DNA of 64,000 nucleotides from positions 1-64,000 of the forward strand of contig JAZKBN010000030.1 of NCBI GenBank assembly GCA_040388605.1, given 5' to 3'. The DNA comes from JAZKBN01 sp040388605. GTDB lineage: Bacteria > Bacteroidota > Bacteroidia > Cytophagales > Flexibacteraceae. The translations under genes were made by a program, and so were the position numbers. Position 1 is the stretch's first letter, and every line of letters starts with the position of its first letter. Under the pieces are notes generated by a model. The model worked only from the letters and a program-made list of their open reading frames with translations, had not been told where the DNA came from and did no database searches. Of this stretch, positions 1-9,189 are shown piece after piece.

Positions 1-54
1 CGTTACGCTGATGGTACTGCAGTCATATGTGGGAGAGTAAGTAGCCGCCAAAAT
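1..54 (+). rRNA. 5S rRNA, 3' portion (cut by window start)
   Basis: The first bases carry the 3' half of a Bacteroidota 5S rRNA: the loop E/helix IV segment GCTGATGGTACTGC, then GTGGGAGAGTA and a terminal AGCCGCC. The 5' half lies outside the window, so a 16S-23S-5S operon probably reads into this end. A hairpin terminator follows at once. This copy keeps the usual GTGGGAGAGTA-x-GT sequence, unlike the downstream copy, so it is the more likely functional gene. The exact 3' end is uncertain by a few bases. Confidence 0.8.
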
Positions 55-75
55 ATTAACACTTAAATGTGTAAA

Positions 76-104
76 GCAGCCCCGCAGAAATGTGGGGCTG
101 TTTG
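76..104 (+). terminator. Terminator after 5S rRNA
   Basis: A 7-bp stem CAGCCCC/GGGGCTG (77-83 with 94-100) closes a 10-nt loop and runs into TTTGC. It sits about 20 nt after the 5S 3' end, as expected for the end of an rRNA operon. The T run is short. Confidence 0.65.
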
Positions 105-122
105 CGTTGGGGGGATTCATAA

Positions 123-232
123 ATTAAGATGCTTATGGCTCGGGGGCATCTGTTCCTATGCTCGAACAAGATTTAGGTCCAGTTACGCTGATGGTACTGC
201 TTCATATGTGGGAGAGCGCATTAGCCGCCAAA
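123..232 (+). pseudogene. Degenerate second 5S rRNA copy
   Basis: This stretch of about 110 bases follows the 5S plan from start to end: a GGGGGCATCTGTTCC segment like the usual helix II region, CGAACA with AAGATTTAGGTCC (normally GAACxxAGAAGTTAAG), GCTGATGGTACTGC, GTGGGAGAG and a terminal AGCCGCC. Several normally fixed positions are changed, notably GAGAGCGCATTAG where the first copy has GAGAGTAAGTAG. It is followed by the same spacer and a damaged copy of the same terminator, so the repeat unit is 5S plus spacer plus terminator. I read it as a tandem duplicate decaying to a pseudogene, though a divergent expressed 5S cannot be excluded. Confidence 0.6.
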
Positions 233-256
233 ATACTAACACTGGTAATGTGTAAA

Positions 257-284
257 ACAGCCCGCAGAAATGTGGGGCTGTTTG
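257..284 (+). terminator. Damaged copy of the 5S terminator
   Basis: ACAGCCC (257-263) pairs with GGGCTGT (275-281). Compared with the terminator at 76-104 one C is lost from the left arm, so the stem is weaker. It is part of the duplicated 5S unit. Confidence 0.5.
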
Positions 285-312
285 CAATGGCTCGGGGGCA
301 TCTCTCGAATCA
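285..312 (+). pseudogene. Third 5S-like fragment
   Basis: AATGGCTCGGGGGCATCT (286-303) repeats the segment at 135-151 of the second 5S copy, followed by CTCGAATCA, which resembles its CTCGAACAAGA. Only about 28 bases remain before the stop codon of the convergent histidine kinase gene. It looks like the truncated start of a third 5S unit whose remainder was lost. Confidence 0.45.
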
Positions 313-2772
313 GGCAGGCTTATTTTTAAAAAACACCCTGAAAGTACTACCCTTACCTGGCTGGCTTTCTACTTCTGTATAGCCACCCATTGCCTCTGCC
401 TGCGAACGTACAAGGTGTAGGCCAAATCCTTTACCTGAAGCTGCGCTGAGGCGTTGATAAAGGCCAAACATTTTATGGCCGTGCTTTGAAAGGTCAATAC
501 CAATTCCATTGTCTGTAACACTGAGAATAATATAGTCTTCCTTTTTAACTGTTTTTAGGTAAATATCCGGTTTCAACTCCGGGTTTCTGAATCGAATGGC
601 ATTATTAATCAGGTTCCGGAAAATAGATTCCAAATAATCAGGCGGGAAAACAACACCGGCTGCTTTACTGAAATCAGATTTAATTACGGCACCGGTGGCT
701 TCTGTTTCAGGCAATAAATGCCTGATGGCCATATCGGCATAATCTTCGAATTTAAGATAGACCTCGGTTTCTGATCTCCTGTTGCTGATGTTTGTTATTG
801 TTACAAGGTCAATAATGGTGCTGTCGAGCTTTTCGGTGCTTTCGGCCATTTTTTCAATCAGCCCTGAGTTAAAATCAGAATCTCCCTGCTTAGGGTCGTA
901 GAAGCTGATTAAGCTGCTCAGATTTACAACAGGCGCACGCAGGTTGTGCGATGTTATATAAGCGAACTGTTGCAGCTCCTCGTTCCTGCGCTGCAGGTTA
1001 TTTGTAAGCACTTCAAGGGCTTTTTCTGCATTCTTTCTTTCTGTAATATCAGTTACAAATACTGAACCCTTTAAATCGCCTGAAGGAAGTACCAATCTTA
1101 CTCCTTCTAGTAAAACAGTCAGCTCGGTCCCGTTTTTATGTAAGCCCGAAAATTCTCCTTTAAACGGATTTTCATAGTTCATAAGATCAAGAAACTGCCG
1201 GAGTAATGATATGGTAAATTTTTCCGGAAACAGTTTAGTGAAGGACATCTTAATAACATCGTAACGATTGTATCCAAAAATAGTGCATAAAGAATCATTA
1301 ACGTCTTCAATATACCCTGCCTTTGCAATTACGGCTATACCGGTACTTGATTTTTCAAACAGGCTTTTATTGAATTCGAGGCTGTTACGCAACATCATTT
1401 CAGATCGACGTTGATCGCTCACATTTCGGCCTGAAACAGAAATGCCGGATACTTCACCGGCTTCATTACGAATAGGGTTCAGTTTAACTTCGAAGAGCAG
1501 GCTGCCGCCGCTCATTTCAATAAGTTTGCTGTAAGTGTGGGTATGACCCCTTAATGCCAGCTCAAACCTTGGTTTCCAATATTCCCACAATTCACCCCTG
1601 AAAATTTCAGAAATGTGCTGACCTGCCAGGAGAGGCCCTTTGTTCATACTTTCTGCCCAAATGCGACAGGGGTTATTAAAAATAACAAGTCTTAATTCAT
1701 GATTAACCGACCATACAAGATCATCTGTGTTTTCAATTATTGCGCGCAGGTTTTGCTCACTTACAGCAAGCTTGTCGCGCATTTGGCGCATAGGTGTAAC
1801 ATCACGCAGTGTGCCAACCATTCTTAAAGGCTTTCCGTCAGCATCCCATTCGGCAACTCCGGCACCTGCAAAACAATGCTCCGGCTCATTTTCGAATGCA
1901 ACCAAACTCTCGAATTCAAAAGTCGGAATTTCGCTTTTAAGGTACTTATGCAATAATTCAACCGGGTGAAAACCTGCTGATTTTGCGAATATTCCTTCCA
2001 AATCAGGCAGGAAATCAGGCGTAAAGGGTTCTTTTGCCCTCAGCATTTCTAATAATCGGGGCGAATACCAGGTTTTATTATTTACTATATCCCAATCAAA
2101 AACCCCGTTTTTGTTAGCGTGAAGTGCCAAACGCCAACGCTGCTCACTTTCGGCAAGGGCCTTGGCCTGTAAAACCCTGGTGGTCATATCTCGCCCTGTA
2201 CCGCTTATTGCTACTGCTTTGCCTGAACGTATTATTGGCTTATAAGTAGTTTTTATGTACATTGTTTTACCCGGGAATTTTATTTCCATTGTTTCGCTGA
2301 AGACTCCGCCGGATAGCACATAACTAAATACCTTAGCGAACATTTCACGCATAGCCGGGCTTTCATTTCCGGCCAAATCAAGCATATTGTCACCGGTTTT
2401 GGGGCTAAGTGCCTGATTCGGATAAAACAGTTCTGTGTATGCTTTATTGAAGAGAACAAGGTTAGATTCCGGGTCAAGTATCCATACTGCATCAGCCACA
2501 ATATCCAATATGTCGGGCACCAATTCTGAAACAGATAAAAGGTCTGTATCGAGATTTACTGTAAAACTCTCAGTTTTCAAATTATGTACTTGTATTTCAC
2601 TTAGTTCAGAATCCTTGAACGTAATTTCAACCGTGTTTGAATCCGGAACGCCATTAATAAAGTTACCGGAAGCCGTTTCATTAGAAATATTTAATGAAAC
2701 TGAATCAATATTTGCAGGGTCAGGGAAGTAATTGGCTGCTTTTTGGTGTAATAGATTATTTGTCGTTCTCAT
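310..2772 (-). CDS. Multi-PAS sensor histidine kinase
   Basis: A probably cytoplasmic sensor kinase of about 820 residues with no clear membrane segment. Several PAS-like segments fill the first 590 residues (for example one with NLRAIIENTDDLVWSV and one with SSTGIAVIAKAGYIEDVNDS). A dimerisation/phospho-acceptor helix follows with FAYITSHNLRAP, the His at about residue 609. The C-terminus is a HATPase with N-box NLINNAIRF, G1 box DNGIGI, and GKGFGLHLV. No receiver domain is fused and no regulator gene is adjacent, so its partner is unknown. A TTG start at 2835 would add 21 residues; I prefer the ATG at 2772. The stop codon overlaps the third 5S fragment, so this gene's 3' end lies at the junction with the rRNA region. 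Confidence 0.88.
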   Translation of the reverse strand: MRTTNNLLHQKAANYFPDPANIDSVSLNISNETASGNFINGVPDSNTVEITFKDSELSEIQVHNLKTESFTVNLDTDLLSVSELVPDILDIVADAVWILDPESNLVLFNKAYTELFYPNQALSPKTGDNMLDLAGNESPAMREMFAKVFSYVLSGGVFSETMEIKFPGKTMYIKTTYKPIIRSGKAVAISGTGRDMTTRVLQAKALAESEQRWRLALHANKNGVFDWDIVNNKTWYSPRLLEMLRAKEPFTPDFLPDLEGIFAKSAGFHPVELLHKYLKSEIPTFEFESLVAFENEPEHCFAGAGVAEWDADGKPLRMVGTLRDVTPMRQMRDKLAVSEQNLRAIIENTDDLVWSVNHELRLVIFNNPCRIWAESMNKGPLLAGQHISEIFRGELWEYWKPRFELALRGHTHTYSKLIEMSGGSLLFEVKLNPIRNEAGEVSGISVSGRNVSDQRRSEMMLRNSLEFNKSLFEKSSTGIAVIAKAGYIEDVNDSLCTIFGYNRYDVIKMSFTKLFPEKFTISLLRQFLDLMNYENPFKGEFSGLHKNGTELTVLLEGVRLVLPSGDLKGSVFVTDITERKNAEKALEVLTNNLQRRNEELQQFAYITSHNLRAPVVNLSSLISFYDPKQGDSDFNSGLIEKMAESTEKLDSTIIDLVTITNISNRRSETEVYLKFEDYADMAIRHLLPETEATGAVIKSDFSKAAGVVFPPDYLESIFRNLINNAIRFRNPELKPDIYLKTVKKEDYIILSVTDNGIGIDLSKHGHKMFGLYQRLSAASGKGFGLHLVRSQAEAMGGYTEVESQPGKGSTFRVFFKNKPA

Positions 2773-3198
2773 AAGTAATGAAACGCTTTGCGATAAAGAT
2801 ATGGAAAAAAGCGTAACAGTATATATGTTAATCAAAAATATACTATCATGTGCTTAAGCAAATGTATTTAATTTGTGTAAGTTCGAAAATAAAATAAACA
2901 CCTGGTTGTTTTATTTTCTGCCTGTCGCGGTTATATAGCGTGCTAAAAGGAGTGTTATTCTACGCAATATAAAAAGAATAGAATTAATAATTCAAAAGCC
3001 ATTTTAAACCGGATAGTTAAAATCAGCTAAAATACCCTTGTAATCTGCAATTAAGGTTTAATTAATCTGTGTTTAATATTGTTTGTTTAACAGTCATGTG
3101 CTTTTGAGTAACCTGCCAAATGGTTCTTTAACCTGAGGCGCGCTAAATATTGAATGCTAAATAATAAAAATGATATATACTTTACCTGCGCATGTTTT
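2773..3198. other. Intergenic region with one promoter-like box
   Basis: An AT-rich gap between the kinase and mazG, both on the minus strand. On the minus strand TACATTTG (2859-2866) matches the Bacteroidota -7 consensus TAnnTTTG and would give the kinase a leader of roughly 80 nt to the ATG at 2772. No hairpin terminator for mazG and no RNA gene is evident. Confidence 0.4.
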
Positions 3199-4074
3199 TT
3201 AAAGCCCCTTTGCTTTAGCCTCATTCCAATATATATCCATTTCTGTAAGGCTCATTTCCTGCAAATTTTGTCCCTTGTCTTTAGCTTTTTGCTCCAGGTA
3301 ATTAAAGCGATTTATAAATTTTAAATTGGTTCGCTCCAAAGCTTCATCGGGGTTAATATTAAGAAACCTGGACCAGTTAACTAAAGAGAAAATAACATCT
3401 CCCAGTTCAGCAGTTACTTTTTTCTTATCAATGCCGGCCGGGTTTTCAATCTCGGCCTGCAATTCACTCATTTCTTCCTGCACTTTTTCCCATACCTGCT
3501 CAGGCTTATCCCAGTCGAAACCTGCTCCGCGGGCTTTCTCCTGTATGCGCATGGCCTTAACTAATGCAGGTAGTGATGATGGCACCCCCGCCAGAACCGA
3601 TTTGTTACCTTCCTTAATTTTAAGACTTTCCCAGTTTCGCTTTACCTGCTCCTCGTTTTCAGCAACAGCATCGCCGTAAATATGCGGATGCCTGCTTATC
3701 AGCTTATCGCAAAGGCTGTTCATAACATCGCTTATATCAAATGAATTGGTTTCTGAAGCAATGCGGCCATAAAAAACCAGGTGAAGCATAACGTCGCCAA
3801 TTTCCTTTTTAATTTCATTCAGGTCGGCCTTAATAATGGCATCGCTAAGCTCATACGTTTCTTCAAGTGTTAAATGCCTTAGCGATTCAAAGGTTTGCTT
3901 TTTATCCCAGGGGCAGTTTTCCCGCAATTCATCCATTACAGTGAGCAGCCTGTCGAACGCCTGTAACTTTTCTGCCCTGCGCAGGTCCGGAGCGCTTAAA
4001 GGGTTTTTTGTTATACCTGATTCCATGTTTTTCGGCAAGCCGGATTCGTTCAGATTTTCAGAAGGAGCGTTCAT
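3199..4074 (-). CDS. mazG: Nucleoside triphosphate pyrophosphohydrolase MazG
   Basis: MazG hydrolyses NTPs and dNTPs to the monophosphate and pyrophosphate, cleaning damaged nucleotides and, in some bacteria, lowering ppGpp. Both MazG domains are visible. The first has CPWDKKQTFESLRHLTLEE, then EEtyEL and EIGDVMLHLVFY, giving the EExxE and ExxD metal-binding motifs. The second has EEMSELQAEI and ELGDVIFSLVNWSRFL. The 291 residues exceed the roughly 263 of the E. coli enzyme because of a polar N-terminal extension of about 30 residues before the first domain. It stands alone; the gene downstream on the same strand, the kinase, is 426 bp away. Confidence 0.93.
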   Translation of the reverse strand: MNAPSENLNESGLPKNMESGITKNPLSAPDLRRAEKLQAFDRLLTVMDELRENCPWDKKQTFESLRHLTLEETYELSDAIIKADLNEIKKEIGDVMLHLVFYGRIASETNSFDISDVMNSLCDKLISRHPHIYGDAVAENEEQVKRNWESLKIKEGNKSVLAGVPSSLPALVKAMRIQEKARGAGFDWDKPEQVWEKVQEEMSELQAEIENPAGIDKKKVTAELGDVIFSLVNWSRFLNINPDEALERTNLKFINRFNYLEQKAKDKGQNLQEMSLTEMDIYWNEAKAKGL

Positions 4075-4303
4075 AGCGCGTTTTTTTTGTATTTTACAAT
4101 GAAATAAATGAAATCAGGAATTATAATCTACCTTTCATTTCATGGTGAATATGGCATAGTGAAGCAAAAAGTGTAGCTTCGCTTTTAAAGTCCGGGCCAA
4201 GTTTACAACAAATTAAGGAAAAGCCGGAAATCGGGATTTTGGAATAAATTGAAATTGTGCCATAAAAGGCAAATTAATATCCCATCAATCCGTCTCCAAT
4301 GCA

Positions 4304-5263
4304 ATGCATATTAAAATAGGTACAAGAAAAAGTAAGCTGGCCCTTTGGCAGGCAAACCATATTGCCGATTTATTACAGGCGGCCGGAAACACCACTCAAT
4401 TAGTGCTTATTGATACTACCGGCGATAAAATGCAGCTTGTAAGTATTCCGAAAATAGGAAGCAAAGGCGTTTTTACCAAGGAGCTTGAAGAAGCGCTGCT
4501 TAACGGAAGTATAGATATAGCAGTACACAGCGCTAAAGATATGCCATCGGAATTGCCTGAAGGCCTTGAGCTGATTGCATTTACAAAGCGTGAATTTATC
4601 CGCGATGTGATTATAAGTCATAACCCTGATTTCAGGCTTGAAGCCGGCAAAGGCAGCCCCTTAATAGGTTCAAGCAGCACACGCAGGCGCGCAATGCTCT
4701 CAAGGTGGTACCCCAACGCCCGCACCGTTGAAGCCCGGGGTAACCTGCAAACCCGAATAGATAAAATGGAGCATGGCATTTGCGAAGCCTTATTGCTTGC
4801 CGAAGCCGGGGTGCGAAGAATGCAATACGACAGTATGATTGTCCAGGTGCTTCCTGAAACTTTGTTTACACCGGCTGCCGGCCAGGGAAGTATTGCCATT
4901 GAAACGGCCGGTGATTTAAATCCTGGAATAAAAGATGCTGTAAGAGTGGCCTGCAATTACGAGGAAGCAGAACTTTGCCTTGCAGCAGAAAGGGCTTTCC
5001 TGCATACCATGCAGGGCGGCTGCAGCGTACCGGTATTTTGTCTTGTTAAACCTGAAGGTAAAATGCTCAAATTTCATGGCGGTATTTTCAGTCTCGATGG
5101 CAAAAAGCTGGCAGAGTACACCGACCTTATTACTGCAAATAATTCATCGCACGCCGAAAACCTGGAAACTGCCATCAATGCCGGTAAAAATGCAGGTCAA
5201 TCTATTTTAGATTCGGGCGGCGTCGATATTTTAGCTGCTATTAAAAAGGACCTTGGCCGGTAA
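4304..5263 (+). CDS. hemC: Porphobilinogen deaminase (hydroxymethylbilane synthase)
   Basis: HemC joins four porphobilinogen molecules into hydroxymethylbilane in haem synthesis, using a dipyrromethane cofactor on a Cys. The 319 residues start with the family signature IKIGTRKSKLALWQA, and show HSAKDMPSELP (catalytic Asp about residue 79), GSSSTRRRA and EARGNLQTR for cofactor/substrate binding, and QGGCSVPV with the cofactor Cys at about residue 240. The start ATG at 4304 gives exactly the family N-terminus. It is not next to the other haem gene here (hemE, at 45617), so the pathway is dispersed. Confidence 0.96.
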   Translation: MHIKIGTRKSKLALWQANHIADLLQAAGNTTQLVLIDTTGDKMQLVSIPKIGSKGVFTKELEEALLNGSIDIAVHSAKDMPSELPEGLELIAFTKREFIRDVIISHNPDFRLEAGKGSPLIGSSSTRRRAMLSRWYPNARTVEARGNLQTRIDKMEHGICEALLLAEAGVRRMQYDSMIVQVLPETLFTPAAGQGSIAIETAGDLNPGIKDAVRVACNYEEAELCLAAERAFLHTMQGGCSVPVFCLVKPEGKMLKFHGGIFSLDGKKLAEYTDLITANNSSHAENLETAINAGKNAGQSILDSGGVDILAAIKKDLGR

Positions 5264-5331
5264 TCTGAATTTTCGGAATTAGGATTAAATTGCGGCGAAA
5301 TAACATTATCATATCCATATATTACAAAACC

Positions 5332-6027
5332 ATGAATATTAAATCAGCGGCTGTTTTAAGCCTGCTAAGTCTTTTTACTATACTTCAGGCCGGGGCTGCA
5401 AATTCAGGCTTTGGGAATAATAATAGTGTCGAAACATCAGCTGTAAAACCGGAATCAGCGGCATTCCCGTTTTTCGGCCCCAAAGATGACGTAGTCTTTA
5501 TTGATACTGATTTTGGACAAATAGTTTTGGTGCTCAGCAATAAAACACCAAAGCATAAAGCCAATTTCATAAAGCTGGCTAAAGAAGGCTTTTTCGACGG
5601 TACCACTTTTCACCGTATAATAGACCGCTTTATGATCCAGGGCGGAGACCCAAACAGCAAGAACGACAATCCTAACGACGATGGCGGCGGTGGACCAGGC
5701 TATACAATTCCGGCTGAATTCAATGAAACCCTTACCCACGTTGCAGGCGCTGTAGCCGCTGCCCGTATGGGCGACGGGCAAAATCCGCAAAAGGAAAGCA
5801 GCGGCTCACAATTCTACATTGTTGAAAATGAAGAAGGTACCCACTTCCTCGATAAGAATTATACTGTTTTTGGCCAGGTAATCCAAGGTATGGATGTTGT
5901 GCACAAAATAGCAGAGCAGCCTAAAGCCGCAGCAGACCGCCCACTTAAAGACATAAAGATGAAGGTAACTGTTAAGCAGATGCGCATGAAGAAAATTACC
6001 AAAAAATACGGTTACAAATACGAATAA
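5332..6027 (+). CDS. Exported cyclophilin-type peptidyl-prolyl isomerase
   Basis: Catalyses cis-trans isomerisation of prolyl bonds, probably in the periplasm. From the ATG at 5332 the protein has a signal peptide (MNIKSAAVLSLLSLF and a small-residue cleavage region), then the cyclophilin domain from about residue 50: FHRIIDRFMIQGGDP, SSGSQFYIV and FGQVIQGMDVV. The active-site Arg (FHRII) and Gln (MIQGGD) are present. An in-frame TTG at 5290 would add 14 residues ahead of the signal peptide and is less likely. Its stop codon touches the ATG of the next gene (TAAATG), so the two are surely co-transcribed. Confidence 0.93.
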   Translation: MNIKSAAVLSLLSLFTILQAGAANSGFGNNNSVETSAVKPESAAFPFFGPKDDVVFIDTDFGQIVLVLSNKTPKHKANFIKLAKEGFFDGTTFHRIIDRFMIQGGDPNSKNDNPNDDGGGGPGYTIPAEFNETLTHVAGAVAAARMGDGQNPQKESSGSQFYIVENEEGTHFLDKNYTVFGQVIQGMDVVHKIAEQPKAAADRPLKDIKMKVTVKQMRMKKITKKYGYKYE

Positions 6028-6945
6028 ATGGCCGACAGAACTAAACGCGTATTGGTTACCGGCTCCAATGGTTTATTGGGTCAGAAACTTGTGGCCTTGC
6101 TGCAAACCCGGCCCGGCTACGAAGTAATTGCTACCGCAAGGGGTGAAAACCGCTTTAATTCGCCGCACGGGCCATTTGAATATTATAGCCTTGATATTAC
6201 AAACAGCGCTCAGGTATTTGATTTGCTGAGCACCCTTGCCCCTGATTACGTGGTTAACACTGCCGCCATGACCAATGTGGACCAGTGCGAAACCGAACGC
6301 AAAGAATGCCGCAACCTGAACGTAGATTCTGTAAGCTACCTGGCAGAGGCCTGTGCCGCACTGAATGTATTCCTGCTTCACCTGAGCACAGATTTTATTT
6401 TCGATGGAATTAACGGCCCTTATGATGAGCAGGCCGAGGCGTTACCTTTAAGCTTTTACGGCCAAAGCAAGCTTGATGCCGAGGAAGTACTCATTAACAG
6501 CCCATTAAAATGGGCCATTGCACGTACCGTTTTGGTATATGGCATTGCCCAGGATATGAGCCGTACAAACATTATTCTCTGGGTTAAAAAGAGCCTTGAA
6601 GACGGCAAAACCATTAATGTAGTTGACGATCAGTGGCGTACACCTACCCTTGCCGAAGATTTGGCTTTGGGCTGCTTCTTAATTCTTAAGCATGATGCTA
6701 CCGGTATTTTCAACATAAGCGGTAAAGATTTCTTAACCCCTTATGAAATGGCAATTGCAACTGCCAATTACTTTAACCTTGATAAAAGCCTGATAAATAA
6801 AACAGACGGCAGCAAGTTTACCCAACCCGCTAAGCGCCCGCCCAGAACAGGGTTTATAATAGACAAAGCACGCAATGTGCTGGGTTACGAGCCCCATAGC
6901 TTCGATGAAGGAATTGCGGAATTGGCTAAGCAGTTAAAAAGTTGA
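6028..6945 (+). CDS. RmlD-like dTDP-4-dehydrorhamnose reductase family protein
   Basis: An extended short-chain dehydrogenase of 305 residues. The NAD(P)-binding loop TGSNGLLGQ is at about residue 10, the STDFIFDG strand carries the catalytic Thr/Ser region, and YGQSKLDAE supplies the YxxxK pair. The RmlD-like C-terminal half has RTVLVYG and a substrate region with DDQWRTPTLAEDLA. Family members reduce dTDP-4-dehydrorhamnose, but no rml sugar genes are nearby and similar proteins serve other nucleotide sugars, so the substrate is open. It directly follows the cyclophilin stop codon. Confidence 0.85.
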   Translation: MADRTKRVLVTGSNGLLGQKLVALLQTRPGYEVIATARGENRFNSPHGPFEYYSLDITNSAQVFDLLSTLAPDYVVNTAAMTNVDQCETERKECRNLNVDSVSYLAEACAALNVFLLHLSTDFIFDGINGPYDEQAEALPLSFYGQSKLDAEEVLINSPLKWAIARTVLVYGIAQDMSRTNIILWVKKSLEDGKTINVVDDQWRTPTLAEDLALGCFLILKHDATGIFNISGKDFLTPYEMAIATANYFNLDKSLINKTDGSKFTQPAKRPPRTGFIIDKARNVLGYEPHSFDEGIAELAKQLKS

Positions 6946-6972
6946 TTTAAGATTGAGCCTGTAATCAGTGAA

Positions 6973-7012
6973 AAAGTCAGCTGCCTGAATTTGATTTGGG
7001 CAGCCGACTTTG
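6973..7012. terminator. Bidirectional terminator
   Basis: AAAGTCAGCTGCC (6973-6985) pairs with GGCAGCCGACTTT (6999-7011), 12 of 13 positions, with A and T flanks on both sides. It lies between convergent genes and can serve both. Confidence 0.75.
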
Positions 7013-7046
7013 CATGTCAGTATTCTTATTATTGCCGGTTTATTTG

Positions 7047-7805
7047 CTACAGGCTCATTAAATCTTTGAACCTGATTGCCTGCCTGCGCGATATTTCAAT
7101 TTTTTCTCCACTGTGCAGCTTTACAAGTAAGCCGCCGCTGAAATAGGGCTCAATGCTGTCTATCTGGCGAAGGTTTATAATATGCTTGCGGTTTGCCCTG
7201 AAGAAGGTACGGGGGTCGAGGCGCTCTTCAAGGGAGTTCAGAGAGCGTAGAACCAATGGCTTATGATGCTCAAAATATATACGTACATAATTACCCAAAG
7301 ATTCAAACAGGCGCACGGTTCCTAAGCGAATAAACCAGCATTTATCGCCGTCTTTTACAAAAATCTGGTCGTCGGGCATAAGAACACGGGTAGAGGGGCC
7401 CCCGAAACTTTCATCGCCTTCCTCGTCTTCAGCATTTTCACCTGTTTTGCCTGAATCTGCCGGTTCAAGCCTGCGTATGGCTTCGGCCAGCCTTTGAGGG
7501 TCAATGGGTTTCAGTAAATAATCAGCTGCATGGAACTCGAAAGCTTTCAGGGCATGCTCGTCATAAGCCGTAGTAAAAATAACTTCGGGAATATGATCTT
7601 CCAGCGCTGAAAGTACCTCGAACCCGTTTTTGCCCGGCATTTGAATATCGAGGAAAACAAGGTCAGGGGTAAGATCGTTTATTTTTTCAATGGCATCAGG
7701 TCCGTTATTGGCTTCACCTATAATATTAATTTGAGGGAAAGCCTCTAACATTCGGCGCAGTTCGTTGCGTGCCAGGCGCTCATCGTCAATTATCAGGGTA
7801 TTCAT
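7047..7805 (-). CDS. LytTR-family response regulator
   Basis: A 252-residue DNA-binding response regulator. The receiver domain has the acidic pair IDDE (residues 7-8), the phospho-acceptor in VFLDIQMPG (Asp53) and the Lys in YLLKPID (about residue 99). A charged linker with EDEEGDES follows, then a LytTR DNA-binding domain (about 150-250) with FFRANRKHIINLRQI. LytTR regulators often control wall, adhesion or transport genes. It lies 34 bp downstream of its sensor kinase on the same strand, a complete two-component pair. Confidence 0.93.
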   Translation of the reverse strand: MNTLIIDDERLARNELRRMLEAFPQINIIGEANNGPDAIEKINDLTPDLVFLDIQMPGKNGFEVLSALEDHIPEVIFTTAYDEHALKAFEFHAADYLLKPIDPQRLAEAIRRLEPADSGKTGENAEDEEGDESFGGPSTRVLMPDDQIFVKDGDKCWFIRLGTVRLFESLGNYVRIYFEHHKPLVLRSLNSLEERLDPRTFFRANRKHIINLRQIDSIEPYFSGGLLVKLHSGEKIEISRRQAIRFKDLMSL

Positions 7806-7839
7806 TTTTGCTGATGTTTGGTTTTCGGCTGCAGCCGGT

Positions 7840-9036
7840 TTATAAATTATTATTACTGCCAGCTTCGGCTACGCGCGGGAAAGTAAAATCGCGACCTTTT
7901 GGCTGCAATGATTCAGAATATATATTGACTTGATTATCAGTGTTTTCATTTCCTCCGGGTTTTGCGCGACCGGTATCGCCCATAGATTTTGCAGGTACAG
8001 ATAATACAGCAAGCACGGTATTGTCGCCCTCCTGTGTTATACTGAAATCTGCAACAGGCCCATATAAGAGCTCAAGTCTTTGCCTTGTATTCAGCAAACC
8101 GAAGCCGGTGCCGCTCTTGGTACTGCTGCCGAAAACGCCGCTGTTCCTGATGCTCACTTCCAGCATTCGTTTGCGAACAACGGCTGCAATGGCAATAAAG
8201 CCGTTTTCAACCTGCTGCGAAATGCCATGCTTAACGGCATTCTCAACTATGGTCTGAATCATCATGGGCGGCACAGGCACTGCCAAGGATTCTGTTTCAA
8301 GGTTAACGAAAACCTGTAACCTTTCCTCGTAACGCAGCCGCTCCAGGTTCAGGTAATCGTTTACTGTTTTCATTTCTTCTTCCAGGGAAATGAATTTAGA
8401 CCTGTCGGCAATGAGAGAATTGCGCAGAATATTGCTGAGCTGTGTAATAGATTTTTTTGCCTTTTCAGGGTCTTCCTCTACCAAAGACCTGATGCTGTTC
8501 AAAGCATTGAAAACAAAATGTGGGTTCAGCTGGCTTTTAAGCTTGTTCAGCTCAAAATCTTTTATTGCGCCTTCCCAACGCAGGTGTTCAATTTCACCAC
8601 GTCGGTAGTCATTAAAAAAGCCCGAAGCAAAGTATGTAGCGCTCCATATCAGGAAAAGCACACTATGGTTCATCAGGCTGCTGATGAGCATAAACGAAGT
8701 AATGTTTTCAGGAATGGTAACGTTTACAGCTTTGTAAATAATAAGGTTAATGATAAAGAAAATGGCAGCTAAAGCAATATTGCTCAGGAAAACCAAAATC
8801 ATTAACTGGCCTATGGGTTTCTTTTTCCATTGGTAAGCAGTTACAAAATACCGGTAGCCATGGGTTAGAAAAAGGCCTGCAACAGCTTCAAGAAATATAG
8901 AAGCGCGAATTTCTGCGGTTAAAGTAAGCTTATCGTTAATTACATAAAGCGTTGCAAGCATACAGCCGTAAGCCGACCATGCAAGCACCTGGCCTATCCA
9001 ATAAACATGTTGGCGCGTTATGCGTTCAGGAAACAT
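7840..9036 (-). CDS. LytS-like sensor histidine kinase
   Basis: A membrane histidine kinase of the His_kinase (LytS/YehU) class, 398 residues. Four hydrophobic segments fill about residues 12-135. Then come a short coiled coil, the phospho-acceptor motif LNPHFVFNALN (His173), and a HATPase with PMMIQTIVENAVKHG and GTGFGLLNTRQRL. The last 50 residues are polar and unusual for the family. It precedes the LytTR regulator in one operon. No terminator lies between the two genes. Confidence 0.92.
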   Translation of the reverse strand: MFPERITRQHVYWIGQVLAWSAYGCMLATLYVINDKLTLTAEIRASIFLEAVAGLFLTHGYRYFVTAYQWKKKPIGQLMILVFLSNIALAAIFFIINLIIYKAVNVTIPENITSFMLISSLMNHSVLFLIWSATYFASGFFNDYRRGEIEHLRWEGAIKDFELNKLKSQLNPHFVFNALNSIRSLVEEDPEKAKKSITQLSNILRNSLIADRSKFISLEEEMKTVNDYLNLERLRYEERLQVFVNLETESLAVPVPPMMIQTIVENAVKHGISQQVENGFIAIAAVVRKRMLEVSIRNSGVFGSSTKSGTGFGLLNTRQRLELLYGPVADFSITQEGDNTVLAVLSVPAKSMGDTGRAKPGGNENTDNQVNIYSESLQPKGRDFTFPRVAEAGSNNNL

Positions 9037-9174
9037 AAGAATATTAAGCCTGCCAAAGGATTTGCAATTTAGCCATAAAACCCAAGCCTTAGAGGTACTG
9101 TTTACAAAAGGAATATATTACTGATAAACCGGCATTTTGCCTGTACAGGTGATTAGCCATTAATGCCAACACCT

Positions 9175-9182
9175 TATATTTG
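9175..9182 (+). promoter_or_regulatory. -7 promoter box of murQ
   Basis: TATATTTG matches the Bacteroidota -7 consensus TAnnTTTG and ends 7 nt before the ATG at 9190. A transcript from it would have almost no leader. This favours 9190 over the in-frame ATG at 9163, which lies upstream of the box. I see no matching TTTG at -33. Confidence 0.45.
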
Positions 9183-9189
9183 CCTAATT

